NCBI RefSeq assembly: GCF_901538265.1
Contig: NZ_LR593886.1
Coordinates: 124,001 to 188,000 of the forward strand
Length of the DNA: 64,000 bases
Direction: 5' to 3'
DNA from: Gemmata massiliana
GTDB taxonomy: Bacteria > Planctomycetota > Planctomycetia > Gemmatales > Gemmataceae
This document shows, one piece after another, positions 14,550 to 23,708 of this stretch (the first letter of the stretch is position 1; the number at the start of each line of letters is the position of its first letter). Under the pieces are notes generated by a model. The model saw only the letters and a program-made list of their open reading frames with translations. It did no database searches and had not been told where the DNA came from. The position numbers and the translations under genes were made by a program.

Positions 14550-15409
14550 CCAGTGATTTTAGCCGCTCGTGCGATTTGGCCCGTCGGAATCCCGTTCCCC
14601 GGGTCGGTAACCCACGCGGTCGCTTCGGGGGCCGGTTTCGGCTCCGGGCGGTTGTATTTGAACAACAACGGCATGAGCGCGAACATGGTAACGAGTGTAC
14701 CGACGACGGTGAACCCGAGCGCGTGCGCGAACGCGAACCGCAGGACCGGCCACGTGACCACGAGCCACATCAGAAGCAGCGAAATGTTCAGCAGCAGCGC
14801 GACAAAGAGCGTCTTGGTGCTGGGCACGAACAGTGTCCCCATCTGGTTCGCGTTGACGTACCGGTCGCCGTTTACTTCGACGAACTGGCGCTCAGTGGTG
14901 TAGGTTTTCGTCTTGGTGCCGGGGCTTTCCTGCACTTTGGCGTTATAGCGCACCGGTTCCGGGTCGTTCGCGGCCTTCACGCGGATCGCACCGGTCATGT
15001 AGGCGCCGGTGTTCGTTTTGAAGGTCTCGTTGGTACCTTCTTCCATGAACGACGCCCCCTTCCCGCCCGCCGAGCGCTTGAACTTCACGACCGTTTCCGA
15101 TTCCTTCCCGTCCGCCTCGGTCTTGAACTTACCCCCAACGGTCGTCCAGCGCACGGCCTCGAACTCGGTGAACTCGGCCGTCGAGTACGCGGAGAAGTTG
15201 AAGAACGTCTCGTACTGCCCGGGGCGGTTCTTGTCGATGGACGTCCACAGGGTGAGGAACCCGCCGAGGAGCAGCCCGCCGACCAGCGCGCGGAGCGGCA
15301 GGCGCGGGGCCGCTTCCTGGTACATGTAGCTCTGCGCCACGATCGTACCGCCCAGGAACAGCGCGGTAAGCCCCACCGTCAGCAGCGCGAACACGAGCAG
15401 CAAAGTCAC
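14546..15409 (-). CDS. Membrane protein of unknown function
   Basis: A 287-residue protein with two N-terminal membrane segments (about 2-24 and 38-56), a soluble domain of about 140 residues rich in beta-strands and charged residues (including 'GGKFKTEADGKESETVVKFK'), then two C-terminal membrane segments (about 205-225 and 228-250). The topology suggests a periplasmic or luminal domain held by helical pairs. It lies directly upstream of trmJ with a 4-bp overlap. No family is recognised. Confidence 0.7.
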   Translation of the reverse strand: MTLLLVFALLTVGLTALFLGGTIVAQSYMYQEAAPRLPLRALVGGLLLGGFLTLWTSIDKNRPGQYETFFNFSAYSTAEFTEFEAVRWTTVGGKFKTEADGKESETVVKFKRSAGGKGASFMEEGTNETFKTNTGAYMTGAIRVKAANDPEPVRYNAKVQESPGTKTKTYTTERQFVEVNGDRYVNANQMGTLFVPSTKTLFVALLLNISLLLMWLVVTWPVLRFAFAHALGFTVVGTLVTMFALMPLLFKYNRPEPKPAPEATAWVTDPGNGIPTGQIARAAKITG

Positions 15410-15612
15410 GAGAGCCTCGTCCGCAAGTTGGGAAGGGTGAAATGGGGCGAAAGCCGATTCTGTCTTATTGAGGAGGTCCGTCGTCCGCCTCTACCACCTT
15501 GCAAGTCTTCCGTTCCTCAAACCGACGACGAACACGGTACCTGCGGAGGATGGGCGGGGCAAGGGGGTTGGCGTTGCATCGTATCTGTCGGGCGGTATAA
15601 GACCGCCGACGA

Positions 15613-17178
15613 ATGGCCCGCGCCTCACCCGCAACCGAGGTGCCCGTGACCGGTGGATTACTCGCACTCGCACTCTTCTGCCCCACCGCCGAGCCGCCCG
15701 TTTCGGGTCTGGCGAAGGGGGACGAACTGACGTTTATCGGCACCGTGGAAGAAGCGGTCGAGCGCACGGGTTCACGGTTTCGGCGCACGCAGAAGCTCGA
15801 AATTCGCGTCCTCGTGCTCGAAAAGAGAGACACCTGGACCGACGTTGCCGTCCTTACACTTCTCCGCCGCAAGGACGACGCTGTGACCGGCGCGGTGGGT
15901 GCAGTAACCGGCGCCGGAGCCGAGAAAAACACTCCGCCTGGGGTGCGGCTCGACTTGCTCCGGGTTCACGCGGACGGAAGCACGCACCACTTGCACCCCG
16001 TTGGCCCGCCGCCACTCACGATCGATTCCAAGACACCCGCGCGCACACTTCCACCGATTCCGCTCGACACGTTCTCGCCGTTTGAGTTCGGCATGTTCCC
16101 GCCGCGTGCGCCGCGGTCCGCGCCGGACAAGCCCTGGACGGTCGCGTCTACGGACCCGAACCGTCCCACTGAAACGTGGCAGGCCCAGGGGACGGATTCG
16201 GTTACAGGTGAACAGTGCGCGCTGCTCGTGATGAACCAGCAGCACGCGAACTGGGCGAAGCCCGTCGGCGGTCGGTCCGCGTGGCTCCGAGCGGATGCAG
16301 TGTGGGTGTCCGCGCTCGATGGCACCGCGCGCAAGGTCCACCGCGTCATCAAGCATCGCGACGGGTTGTCCACAGATCTCGCGGCGTGGGTCGAGGTGAA
16401 GTACGAACTGAAGGACAAAACCGCCGTAATCGGTCGCACGTTCGACCGCTACCGGCGCGACGTGGAGACCGCGTTTGCTGCGAGTGCCGACCTCGCGCCG
16501 TTCCTCGCGGACGCCGTCAAACACGGCCCGAAGTTCTTTGAGAAGCGCGCGGACAAGCTCGAACTGTATCTCGCCGAGTCCGACGTCAGCAGCCCCTACC
16601 GTGAAGCCGTTCTCGCGGTACACCGGCAGCTCGAGGCAGCGAGCCGCGGGGAGTCGGTTGCTCCGCCGCCCCTCCTGGGCGGGCGCAAGCGCCCCGCGTG
16701 GCCCGAACCGAATCAACCCGCGCCCGACTTCACCGCGGGCACGTTCCGCCTATCGGAAAACCGCGGTAAACCGGTGCTCCTGGTGTTCTTCAAACCTGGG
16801 AGCGAAACGACGGATCTCGCGCTCGCGATCGCTGACGCCGTTCACGAGAAGTACGCGGGCCGGGTCGCGGTACTGCCGCTCGCGGTGTGGGGCGATTCGG
16901 GTGCGGTTCGGAAGGACCGCGAGCGGCGAAAGCTTACCGTGCCGGTTCTCGACGGCACCCAGGCCGAAACCGCTTATGGCGTTGAATCCGTACCACGTTT
17001 CGCGGTAATTGATGGCTCCGGCGTGGTGAAATGGACTTTCGCCGGTGTGGGCGCCGAGACCGGGGCGGCCGCCAAGTCGCAGTTGGATCGCCTGTTCACC
17101 CAGCCTTCTCCAGACGGTGTCGTCGGAACAACCCGCGCCGCCGGAACCGGAAGTGCAACAACTCCCGCGCGACCGTGA
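15613..17178 (+). CDS. Secreted protein with cysteine-less thioredoxin-like domain
   Basis: A 521-residue protein. A short hydrophobic segment (GGLLALALFCP) near the start suggests a signal peptide. Residues about 30-340 have no recognised family. Residues about 375-500 follow the TlpA/AhpC fold: 'QPAPDFTAGTFRLSENRGKP' then 'VLLVFFKPGSET', later 'VLPLAVWGDS' and 'YGVESVPRFAVIDGSGVV'. The redox position where CxxC would sit reads P-G-S-E, so the domain is probably not a disulfide oxidoreductase. A GTG at 15646 with GAGGTG just upstream is an alternative start. Confidence 0.65.
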   Translation: MARASPATEVPVTGGLLALALFCPTAEPPVSGLAKGDELTFIGTVEEAVERTGSRFRRTQKLEIRVLVLEKRDTWTDVAVLTLLRRKDDAVTGAVGAVTGAGAEKNTPPGVRLDLLRVHADGSTHHLHPVGPPPLTIDSKTPARTLPPIPLDTFSPFEFGMFPPRAPRSAPDKPWTVASTDPNRPTETWQAQGTDSVTGEQCALLVMNQQHANWAKPVGGRSAWLRADAVWVSALDGTARKVHRVIKHRDGLSTDLAAWVEVKYELKDKTAVIGRTFDRYRRDVETAFAASADLAPFLADAVKHGPKFFEKRADKLELYLAESDVSSPYREAVLAVHRQLEAASRGESVAPPPLLGGRKRPAWPEPNQPAPDFTAGTFRLSENRGKPVLLVFFKPGSETTDLALAIADAVHEKYAGRVAVLPLAVWGDSGAVRKDRERRKLTVPVLDGTQAETAYGVESVPRFAVIDGSGVVKWTFAGVGAETGAAAKSQLDRLFTQPSPDGVVGTTRAAGTGSATTPARP

Positions 17179-17232
17179 TTGTCCCGCGAAGCGCGCGGAC
17201 GGTACGATGCGTTGATGGAATGAGTGCCTTTG

Positions 17233-17724
17233 ATGACCGAGTACGACATTCAGGGGCCGACGCGGGTGTGTACCGCGACCGGGCGCGAACTAAAACCGGG
17301 GGACCGGTTTTTCGCGGCGCTGACCGAGACCGACGGTAAGTTGGTGCGCTCGGATTTCGCAGCAGAAGCGTGGCCCGGACCACCACAAAACGCGGTGGCG
17401 TACTGGTCCGGGAAGGTGCCGATCGCGGGGCAGAAGCCGCGCAAGCCGGTCGTGAACGACGACCTGTTGCTCGATTGTTTCGATCGGCTCAAAGATTCCG
17501 CCGATCCGGACGGGCTGAATTTCCGCTACGTCGCGACTTTGCTGTTGATGCGCCGGAAGCGGTTCAAGTTCGAGGACGCGGCCCGCGACGCGGACGGGCG
17601 CGACGTGCTGATCGTGCGGGACGCGCGCGGCGGCGCGATCCACCACGTGGTCGATCCGCGCCTGAACGACGAACAGATCACGGCCGTGCAGACCGAAGTA
17701 TTCCGTGTCCTGGGTTGGGAATAG
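17233..17724 (+). CDS. Conserved planctomycete hypothetical protein
   Basis: A 163-residue soluble protein starting MTEYDIQGPTRVCTATGREL. 'GRELKPGDRFFAALTETDGK' and 'RSDFAAEAW' followed by 'YWSGKVP' look like a small beta-domain. A helical half follows with 'LLLDCFDRLKDSADPDGLNF'. I recognise the general pattern from planctomycete genomes but know no function. The ATG at 17233 is preferred to a GTG nine bases upstream. It precedes a lipoprotein gene by 25 bp, so the two may be co-transcribed. Confidence 0.65.
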   Translation: MTEYDIQGPTRVCTATGRELKPGDRFFAALTETDGKLVRSDFAAEAWPGPPQNAVAYWSGKVPIAGQKPRKPVVNDDLLLDCFDRLKDSADPDGLNFRYVATLLLMRRKRFKFEDAARDADGRDVLIVRDARGGAIHHVVDPRLNDEQITAVQTEVFRVLGWE

Positions 17725-17749
17725 TGGTCACTGCTCACTGGTGTGCCCC

Positions 17750-18661
17750 ATGAACAACGTCCGCTTGTTCCTCGTCGCCCTCGCTCTCAGCCCCGCCGTC
17801 GGGTGCGAGTGGATGAAATCCCAGGGTATCGGTCCGATTAAGCCCGCGGGTAAGGGCGGCGAATTAGCGCAGGTCGCTCCCGAACAGCTCGTGAAGTACC
17901 TCAACGACGGCGCTGACCGGTTCCAATCCATTACGGATGCCGACGTGCGGGTGACCGCGCGCGACCACAACATTCCGATGCCACCGTTGCGCGGGGGCTT
18001 GACCGCGAGCCAACCGCGCAACTTCCGCATGGTTGGTGACGCGATGGTGGCGGCGAAGGTCGACCTCGGGTCCAACGATCAGCAGTTTTGGGTGTACGCA
18101 AAGGTAACCGCGAAGGAAATGTTCGTGGCCGCTTCGCACACCGATTTCAACGAAGGTCGGGCGAAGATCCCAGGGGATCTCCCGTTCGAGCCCGAATGGG
18201 TGATGCAGGCATTCGGCATGGCCCATTTCCCGCCTGCCGGTGCGCCGGCACCCGATTACAAGGTTAAGGTTGATTCCAAGGCCCGCACGTACACGCTCTA
18301 TTGGAACGCCGTGACGCCCAATAAAGTGCCCGTGATTAAGGAAGTTGTGTTCGACGGCGACGCGGCAGCAGGCAACAAGCCGCAAGTGAAGAAGCACGCC
18401 GTCTACAACATGAAGAACAAACTCATCTGCTCGGCTGAAATTAAGGAAGCGAAGACCGTTCCGGTTGGTGACAGCGTCGTGCAGTATCCAACGAAGGTGT
18501 TATTGCGGTGGGAGGAGCAGAAGTTCGAGATGGAGCTGGAGATATCGAACGCGAAAATCAATCAGCCACTTTCTCCAACAGACGTTCAGAAATATTTCGC
18601 GCGCCCGACCCAGTACGGTCAGCCCGTTGACCTGGCTCGTTATGATCTCCTACCCAAGTAA
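17750..18661 (+). CDS. Putative lipoprotein
   Basis: A 303-residue protein. The N-terminus MNNVRLFLVALALSPAVGCE is a lipoprotein signal with lipobox AVG-Cys19. The mature part is beta-rich and has repeated charged stretches, with no recognised family. The internal ATG at 17750 is chosen because the signal begins there. One copy of the dispersed palindromic element follows 33 bp after the stop. Confidence 0.7.
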   Translation: MNNVRLFLVALALSPAVGCEWMKSQGIGPIKPAGKGGELAQVAPEQLVKYLNDGADRFQSITDADVRVTARDHNIPMPPLRGGLTASQPRNFRMVGDAMVAAKVDLGSNDQQFWVYAKVTAKEMFVAASHTDFNEGRAKIPGDLPFEPEWVMQAFGMAHFPPAGAPAPDYKVKVDSKARTYTLYWNAVTPNKVPVIKEVVFDGDAAAGNKPQVKKHAVYNMKNKLICSAEIKEAKTVPVGDSVVQYPTKVLLRWEEQKFEMELEISNAKINQPLSPTDVQKYFARPTQYGQPVDLARYDLLPK

Positions 18662-18693
18662 TTCGCAGCGGGGTTGTTGAGTTCGTGTAGCTT

Positions 18694-18762
18694 CACCCGC
18701 TCGTTGACATTCGTGGTTCGCCGATAGACTTCGGGAGAACCACAAGGGTCAACGAGCGGGTG
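18694..18762. repeat. Dispersed palindromic element, copy 1
   Basis: The outer arms are CACCCGCTCGTTGAC and its exact complement; the inner stem is imperfect (ATTCGTGGTTCGCC against a CCTTGTGGTTCTCC complement). Both arms carry GTGG where copies 2 and 3 carry GCGG, a compensated base-pair change. It sits between convergent genes (lipoprotein and nagB fusion). Confidence 0.8.
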
Positions 18763-18771
18763 GCGTTTCGA

Positions 18772-20706
18772 TCAGCCGTCTTTCCACTTCACGAACGCTT
18801 CGAGCGCGTAGTATTCGGGCAATCCCAGAGCGTCGTAGGTGTGGGCAGTGGAGACGTTCCGCTGTTCGGCGCGCTGCCAGAACTCGCGCCGGTCTGTGCC
18901 GCCGGGGAACATGGCTTTGTCCTTCTGGCTCTGGTGCCGGAAGATCGCCTGTTTCTTGCGTTCCAGCACTTCCGGGCTGAGTGGCACCGCCATCTCGATC
19001 TCGTGCGGCTCCCACTCTTCCCACGCACCCTTGTACAGCCACACGTCCGGGTTAACCCCTTCCGCGCGCACGCGCCGCGTGGCCGAGTAAATTGCTTCCG
19101 CGCACACGCGGTGCGTGCCGTGCGGGTCGCTCAGCTCACCCGCGACGTACACCTGGTGCGGGTTCAGGCGCTTCAGTAGTTCGACGATGTCCTCGATGTC
19201 CTGCGGGTGGATCGGGTTCTTGGTCTTGGCCCCGGTGTGGTAGAACCGCAGGTTCATGAACTCCAACTGTTCCGGCGGGATGCCGCACGCGAGCGCCCCG
19301 GCGCGGGCCTCGGTGGTCCGGATCACGGCCTTCACCTTCAGTACGTCGGGGCTGTCCAGTTCGCCCGGCTTCTTCGCATCAAGGAACTGGTACACGCGCT
19401 CCTTGATGGTGCCCGCGCTGGACTGCTCCGCGGCGCTGCCGAACGACTGAACGAACTCGTCCACGAAGTCCACGAACCGACGCGCGTCGTGGTCGAACAC
19501 CGCGACGTTACCGCTCGTCATGTACGCGATGTGGACCTTGTGGCCCTGCTCCACGAGGCGGATGATCGTGCCGCCCATCGAGATCACGTCGTCGTCCGGG
19601 TGCGGCGAGAACACGAGCACGGTCTTCGGCGTCTGGATGTCGCCTTTACGTCGACCGAGCCGCGTGTCCCCGTCCACGCTCGCCGCCGGCGCGACGCGGC
19701 CGGCGGGGTACGGTTTGATCGTTTCCATGCGGTCGAGGAAGATCGCTTCGCCGATCTCTTCGGCCGGCCCCTTCTCGCGGAGCAGTTCGTACAAGTGGTG
19801 GTCGCGGAAGTCGTCGTCGTTGAGCTTTTGCAGCCCCTTCTTCACGGTCAGCGCGAGCGTAACGACGGCCTTGCGGACCAGTTCCGGCGCCCACTGGCAC
19901 GGCCCGACTTCCCACGGGCGCTTGATCGCGGTCAGCTCCCCGGCCGCGGCCTCGTCGAGAACGAACGTCGCGTCCTTGTGGTCCTGGAGGAAGCTCGCGG
20001 AGATCGCTTCCGTGGGCGCCTGCTCCAGCGCCTTGTAGACGATGCCGGCCTTGTGCTCGCCGAAAGCCATCAGGAAGATGCGCCGGGCCTCGAGGATGCT
20101 CGCGACCCCCATCGTGAGCGCGTGGTGCGGCACGTTCTTTTCACCGAAGAACCCGTCCGCCGCGTCGCGCCGGGTGATACTATCGAGCGTCACGAGCCGG
20201 GTGCGGCTGTTCTGCGGGCTGCCCGGTTCGTTGAACGCGATGTGCCCGGTGCGGCCGATACCCAGGATCTGGATGTCGATCCCGCCGAACGACTTAATTT
20301 TCTCCTCGTAGTCGGCGCACGCCGCGTCTACTTCTTCCGGCTTGAGCGTGCCGTCGGGGATGTGGATGTTTTCCCACTTGATGTTAACGTGCCCGAACAG
20401 TGTTTCGTGCATCCATCGGAAATATGAGTGCTGGCTCTCCTTGGGCATCGGGTAGTATTCGTCGAGGTTGAACGTCACGACCCGCGACAGGTCCAACCCC
20501 TCTTCTTTGTGCATCCGGATCAGTTCGCGGTACAACCCGACGGGCGTACTCCCGGTGGCCAGCCCGAGCACGGTGGGCTTGCCGGCGGCGTTGCGCGCGC
20601 GAACGAGTTTGTCGATCTCTTTCGCGACGTACTTGGCCGCGTTCGCGGCCGTCGGAAACTTGACGGTCCGGGTCCGCGTGTGTGGTAGCGTTTGCGGAGC
20701 AGTCAT
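18772..20706 (-). CDS. nagB: Glucosamine-6-phosphate deaminase fused to PIG-L deacetylase domain
   Basis: A 644-residue two-domain protein. Residues 1-275 are NagB-like (isomerising deaminase, glucosamine-6-P to fructose-6-P plus ammonia): substrate loop 'GLATGSTPVGLYREL', base Asp82 in LDEYY, and 'GIGRTGHIAFNEPGS' with His155 and Glu160. The position that is Asp in E. coli NagB (NDGHIAFNEP) is Thr153 here, as I recall for long NagB-PIG-L fusions of other phyla. Residues about 360-600 are a PIG-L/LmbE deacetylase with metal motif HPDDD (369-373) and DPHGTH (527-532). Fusion of a deaminase with an N-deacetylase suits amino-sugar breakdown. The ATG at 20706 is chosen over an unsupported upstream start. 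Confidence 0.88.
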   Translation of the reverse strand: MTAPQTLPHTRTRTVKFPTAANAAKYVAKEIDKLVRARNAAGKPTVLGLATGSTPVGLYRELIRMHKEEGLDLSRVVTFNLDEYYPMPKESQHSYFRWMHETLFGHVNIKWENIHIPDGTLKPEEVDAACADYEEKIKSFGGIDIQILGIGRTGHIAFNEPGSPQNSRTRLVTLDSITRRDAADGFFGEKNVPHHALTMGVASILEARRIFLMAFGEHKAGIVYKALEQAPTEAISASFLQDHKDATFVLDEAAAGELTAIKRPWEVGPCQWAPELVRKAVVTLALTVKKGLQKLNDDDFRDHHLYELLREKGPAEEIGEAIFLDRMETIKPYPAGRVAPAASVDGDTRLGRRKGDIQTPKTVLVFSPHPDDDVISMGGTIIRLVEQGHKVHIAYMTSGNVAVFDHDARRFVDFVDEFVQSFGSAAEQSSAGTIKERVYQFLDAKKPGELDSPDVLKVKAVIRTTEARAGALACGIPPEQLEFMNLRFYHTGAKTKNPIHPQDIEDIVELLKRLNPHQVYVAGELSDPHGTHRVCAEAIYSATRRVRAEGVNPDVWLYKGAWEEWEPHEIEMAVPLSPEVLERKKQAIFRHQSQKDKAMFPGGTDRREFWQRAEQRNVSTAHTYDALGLPEYYALEAFVKWKDG

Positions 20707-20927
20707 GCGTGATGCCTTGCCTTCTGTGGGAAACAGTGTTCCGCGCCTGTGAGTGTTGTGAATGGGTGTTCTAGCGGGGGGCGCGCCGAGCGGGTATGCC
20801 GATCGTGAGAACGGACAATGTGCTCTTGCTGAGTAGTAAATCGCCGGTTGGATCAAGTGACGTAGGCGTTACACAGTGAGTCGCCCGGGTGGGTATGCTG
20901 GTGGCATTGTTCACTGAGGTGTGCCTC

Positions 20928-22046
20928 ATGGTTCGTCTCGCTTTTGCCTGTTGGGTACTCGGGTTCAGTAACCCCGTTATGGCTAAAGCGCCGGTGCCCA
21001 AAACGGTACCGCCACAACCTGCCCTGATCGTGGTCGAAGACGTAACCGGGACTACTGGCCCCGTCGACCGGCGCCGGCTCCTTCGCGTTGGTGTCAAGAA
21101 CGGGAAGTTGCTCCCGAGTGAAATGGTGTGGGAGGGTAACTTGCGGTTCTTCGGTCACTTCGGCGGGCACCGACTCGTTGACGACCGCTACTTCGTTACC
21201 AAGTTCGGCGGCGTCATCGACCTGCGCGACAAGAAAGTGATTCACGACGAGGATAATGGCACCCTGTGCGCCGTCGACGGCACGAAGGTGCTTTTCCGCG
21301 TGACGAGCGTCCAGCGCGAAGAGGGCCTGTTCTCGTTCGATCTCACGACGGGCAAAGTGGTGAAGGAAGCTGGCCCGCTTGACGGGAAATTCGTGCTCAA
21401 AGGGACGGTGGCCCCAGACGGAATAGCAGCTATCGAGAGCGGGCCGGGGGATGAACTGTTCTTGAACCAACTCGGTACGGAGCGAAAATCGCTCGGTAAA
21501 GGATTTCGCGTCGATCTGTCGCCATTAGCGTCGGTATCGGCCTCGGCTCCGGTGACATGGATCAACAACGGCGTGGTCATAACTCAGAAGGGCAACGGGA
21601 AGCTCTTTACCGTGGACATTTCCAGCCAGGCGACCGAACTGGTGGCCATCAAAGACGTTCCGAAAGGAGTTGTGAGCGCACCGTACTTCTTCCGCGACGG
21701 CTCAAACCGCCTCGTCTACGTGTGTGGCCCCACGGCGCACGCGATCGATCCGGACAAAAAGACCGCAACGAAGTACGAGTGGCGCGATCTCGGTCACGGG
21801 TTCGAGGCGAGTTGGACCTGGGTTCCCAAATTGGGGCACAAGATTCGACTCAACGGTAAAGTGATCGGAGAATTCAACTGCTCGCCGCACGCTGCGAAAA
21901 CCGCCTCGGGGTGCCTGGCTCTCGAAGCCCAACCAGCGGAGGAGGGGCGCGGGCCACCGGACCGCGTAGCCGTGTGGACGACCGAGTCTGGCGAATGGAC
22001 CGTCCTCAAGGTGCGCCCGAACTGCGTTGTTGGTTGGGTGAAGTGA
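20928..22046 (+). CDS. Secreted protein, possible beta-propeller
   Basis: A 372-residue protein with an N-terminal signal sequence (MVRLAFACWVLGFSNPVMAK). The body is built of repeated short strand groups such as 'KKVIHDEDNGTLCAVDGTKV' and 'VTWINNGVVITQKGNGKLFT', suggesting a beta-propeller, but no canonical WD or NHL motif is present. The ATG at 20928 has GAGGTG upstream. Function is unknown, likely periplasmic. Confidence 0.6.
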   Translation: MVRLAFACWVLGFSNPVMAKAPVPKTVPPQPALIVVEDVTGTTGPVDRRRLLRVGVKNGKLLPSEMVWEGNLRFFGHFGGHRLVDDRYFVTKFGGVIDLRDKKVIHDEDNGTLCAVDGTKVLFRVTSVQREEGLFSFDLTTGKVVKEAGPLDGKFVLKGTVAPDGIAAIESGPGDELFLNQLGTERKSLGKGFRVDLSPLASVSASAPVTWINNGVVITQKGNGKLFTVDISSQATELVAIKDVPKGVVSAPYFFRDGSNRLVYVCGPTAHAIDPDKKTATKYEWRDLGHGFEASWTWVPKLGHKIRLNGKVIGEFNCSPHAAKTASGCLALEAQPAEEGRGPPDRVAVWTTESGEWTVLKVRPNCVVGWVK

Positions 22047-22293
22047 CTCACCACCATTCGAGTAACGCACCGCGTTCGGCGAAGCGCCGTCAATTCCGCT
22101 CGCAAGAAGTACCTGAATTCCGTTTCGGGTACTTGCGACGGTGGCTCGAACACGCACATCGTGGCATCTCGATTTCACTACGGGGCAAATCTGAGATAAG
22201 ATACCTGAACCGGTTGTACGCGCCACCGGTCTTCTCCGGTATCCGTTCGCGCGATTCAGGTTCTCTGTACCGCCCAGGACACCCACGGTAGCT
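22047..22293. other. Intergenic upstream of TPR gene
   Basis: There is no gene. An imperfect inverted repeat lies at about 22092-22134 (CGCAAG-AAGTACC and GGGTACTTGCG). No clear promoter is seen. Confidence 0.4.
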
Positions 22294-23547
22294 ATGCCAC
22301 GCGACCGCGCCACTGACGACGCCCAAGACCTGTTCACACGCGGCCACAAAGCACTCACCGCCGGCGATTACCAGGAAGCCGTCGAATGCTACTCGCGTGC
22401 GATCCGGTTGCGCCCCAGCGACTTCGCCGGGTACCGGTTCCGCGCGCACGCTTATCTCGAAATGGGCGACCGGGTACGTGCCCTGAACGACCTCGATCAA
22501 GCCATTCGCCTCAAACCGGACGACGCGCACCTGTTTGCCGACCGCGCCGCCGAGTTGTTCGCGCAAACGCAATACGATCAGGCCATTACGGACTGCGACC
22601 GCGCGCTGAAACTCGATCCTTCGCGGACCGGGCTGATCGCTTTGCGCGCCCGGTGCCACGCGGATCGCGGCGATAGCGGTTCCGCTTTTCAGGACTTCGA
22701 GGCCGCAATCACTGCGGATACCGCGAACGCACCTCGCTACCGACTATGGCGCGCGCAACTGCACCTCGATCTCGAAGATTACTTCGCCGCGACCGAGGAC
22801 GTGACCGCCGTCATCACAGCCGACCCGAAGAACGCGGAGGCGTTCCGGCTTCGCGCTACGATCCGTCAGCAAGCGGGCGACTACAAAGGCGCAGCGGATG
22901 ACTTCAGCGCGGCGCTCGAACTGAAGCCCGGTGACGCACTCGTGTACTTGGGCCGCTCGATCTGCCGGTTCCTGCTCCGCGATCACGTCGGGGCCGCAGC
23001 AGACGGCGACGAGGTGATTAAACAACTGCCGGGCGTCGTGAAGGCTTACGAGATTCGCGGAAACGCACGCAAGGCACTGGGCGACCTTGATGGGGCGCTG
23101 GCGGACTTTAACGAAGCGATCAAGCTCGCACCGAACGCGGTGATGCCTTACAACTTCCGCGCCGGTGTAAACTACGCGATGAAGAAGTACACCGCGGCGG
23201 TTCGTGATCACATGGACGCCCTGAAGCGCGACCCGCGGAGTTCGGGGACGTTCAACCAACTCGCATGGATCTGGGCCACCTGCCCGGACCCGGACGTGCG
23301 CAACGGTGATCGGGCGCGCGAGTGTGCCACGCGCGCGTGTGAACTGACCGAGTGGAGCGAACCGGGCTACCTCGATACGCTTGCCGCCGCGTGCGCCGAG
23401 TGCGGCGAGTTCGACGACGCGATCAAGTGGCAGGAAAAGGCGATCGACCTCTTGAATGATCCGGAGCGCCGGGCCGATTACCAAACGCGCCTGGACCTTT
23501 ACGAGGACGGCAAACCGGTCCGCGTGGTGGGCGGAGAAGTGGCGTGA
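22294..23547 (+). CDS. TPR-repeat protein
   Basis: A 417-residue protein made of about ten tetratricopeptide repeats from residue 10 onward (for example 'LFTRGHKALTAGDYQEAVEC', 'RAHAYLEMGDRVRALNDLDQ', 'RGNARKALGDLDGALADFNE'). There is no signal peptide or membrane segment, so a cytoplasmic scaffold is likely. TPR arrays bind partner peptides; the partner is unknown. Near the end, 'NQLAWIWATCPDPDVRNGD' matches a TPR variant common in planctomycete proteins. Confidence 0.85.
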   Translation: MPRDRATDDAQDLFTRGHKALTAGDYQEAVECYSRAIRLRPSDFAGYRFRAHAYLEMGDRVRALNDLDQAIRLKPDDAHLFADRAAELFAQTQYDQAITDCDRALKLDPSRTGLIALRARCHADRGDSGSAFQDFEAAITADTANAPRYRLWRAQLHLDLEDYFAATEDVTAVITADPKNAEAFRLRATIRQQAGDYKGAADDFSAALELKPGDALVYLGRSICRFLLRDHVGAAADGDEVIKQLPGVVKAYEIRGNARKALGDLDGALADFNEAIKLAPNAVMPYNFRAGVNYAMKKYTAAVRDHMDALKRDPRSSGTFNQLAWIWATCPDPDVRNGDRARECATRACELTEWSEPGYLDTLAAACAECGEFDDAIKWQEKAIDLLNDPERRADYQTRLDLYEDGKPVRVVGGEVA

Positions 23548-23708
23548 GGTGTTTCTCGTCTGTGGCTGTATGAACCGTTCATGCGGTCGCTGGGCATCTT
23601 GAATTCCGGTTGACTCTGCTACGGTTTTCGCCGATTGTTTTTGTGACGGCCCTGCCCGGCTGGTCCCGCCCACGGCTCACCGCACTTCCTTCAAAGGGCA
23701 CGACGACA

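Noticed and set aside
13647..14903. 418-codon plus-strand frame opposite trmJ
   Set aside because: It covers the antisense of trmJ and part of its neighbour; all SpoU motifs are on the minus strand.
19207..20427. 406-codon plus-strand frame opposite nagB fusion
   Set aside because: It is antisense to a clearly conserved enzyme with intact motifs and has no start signal.
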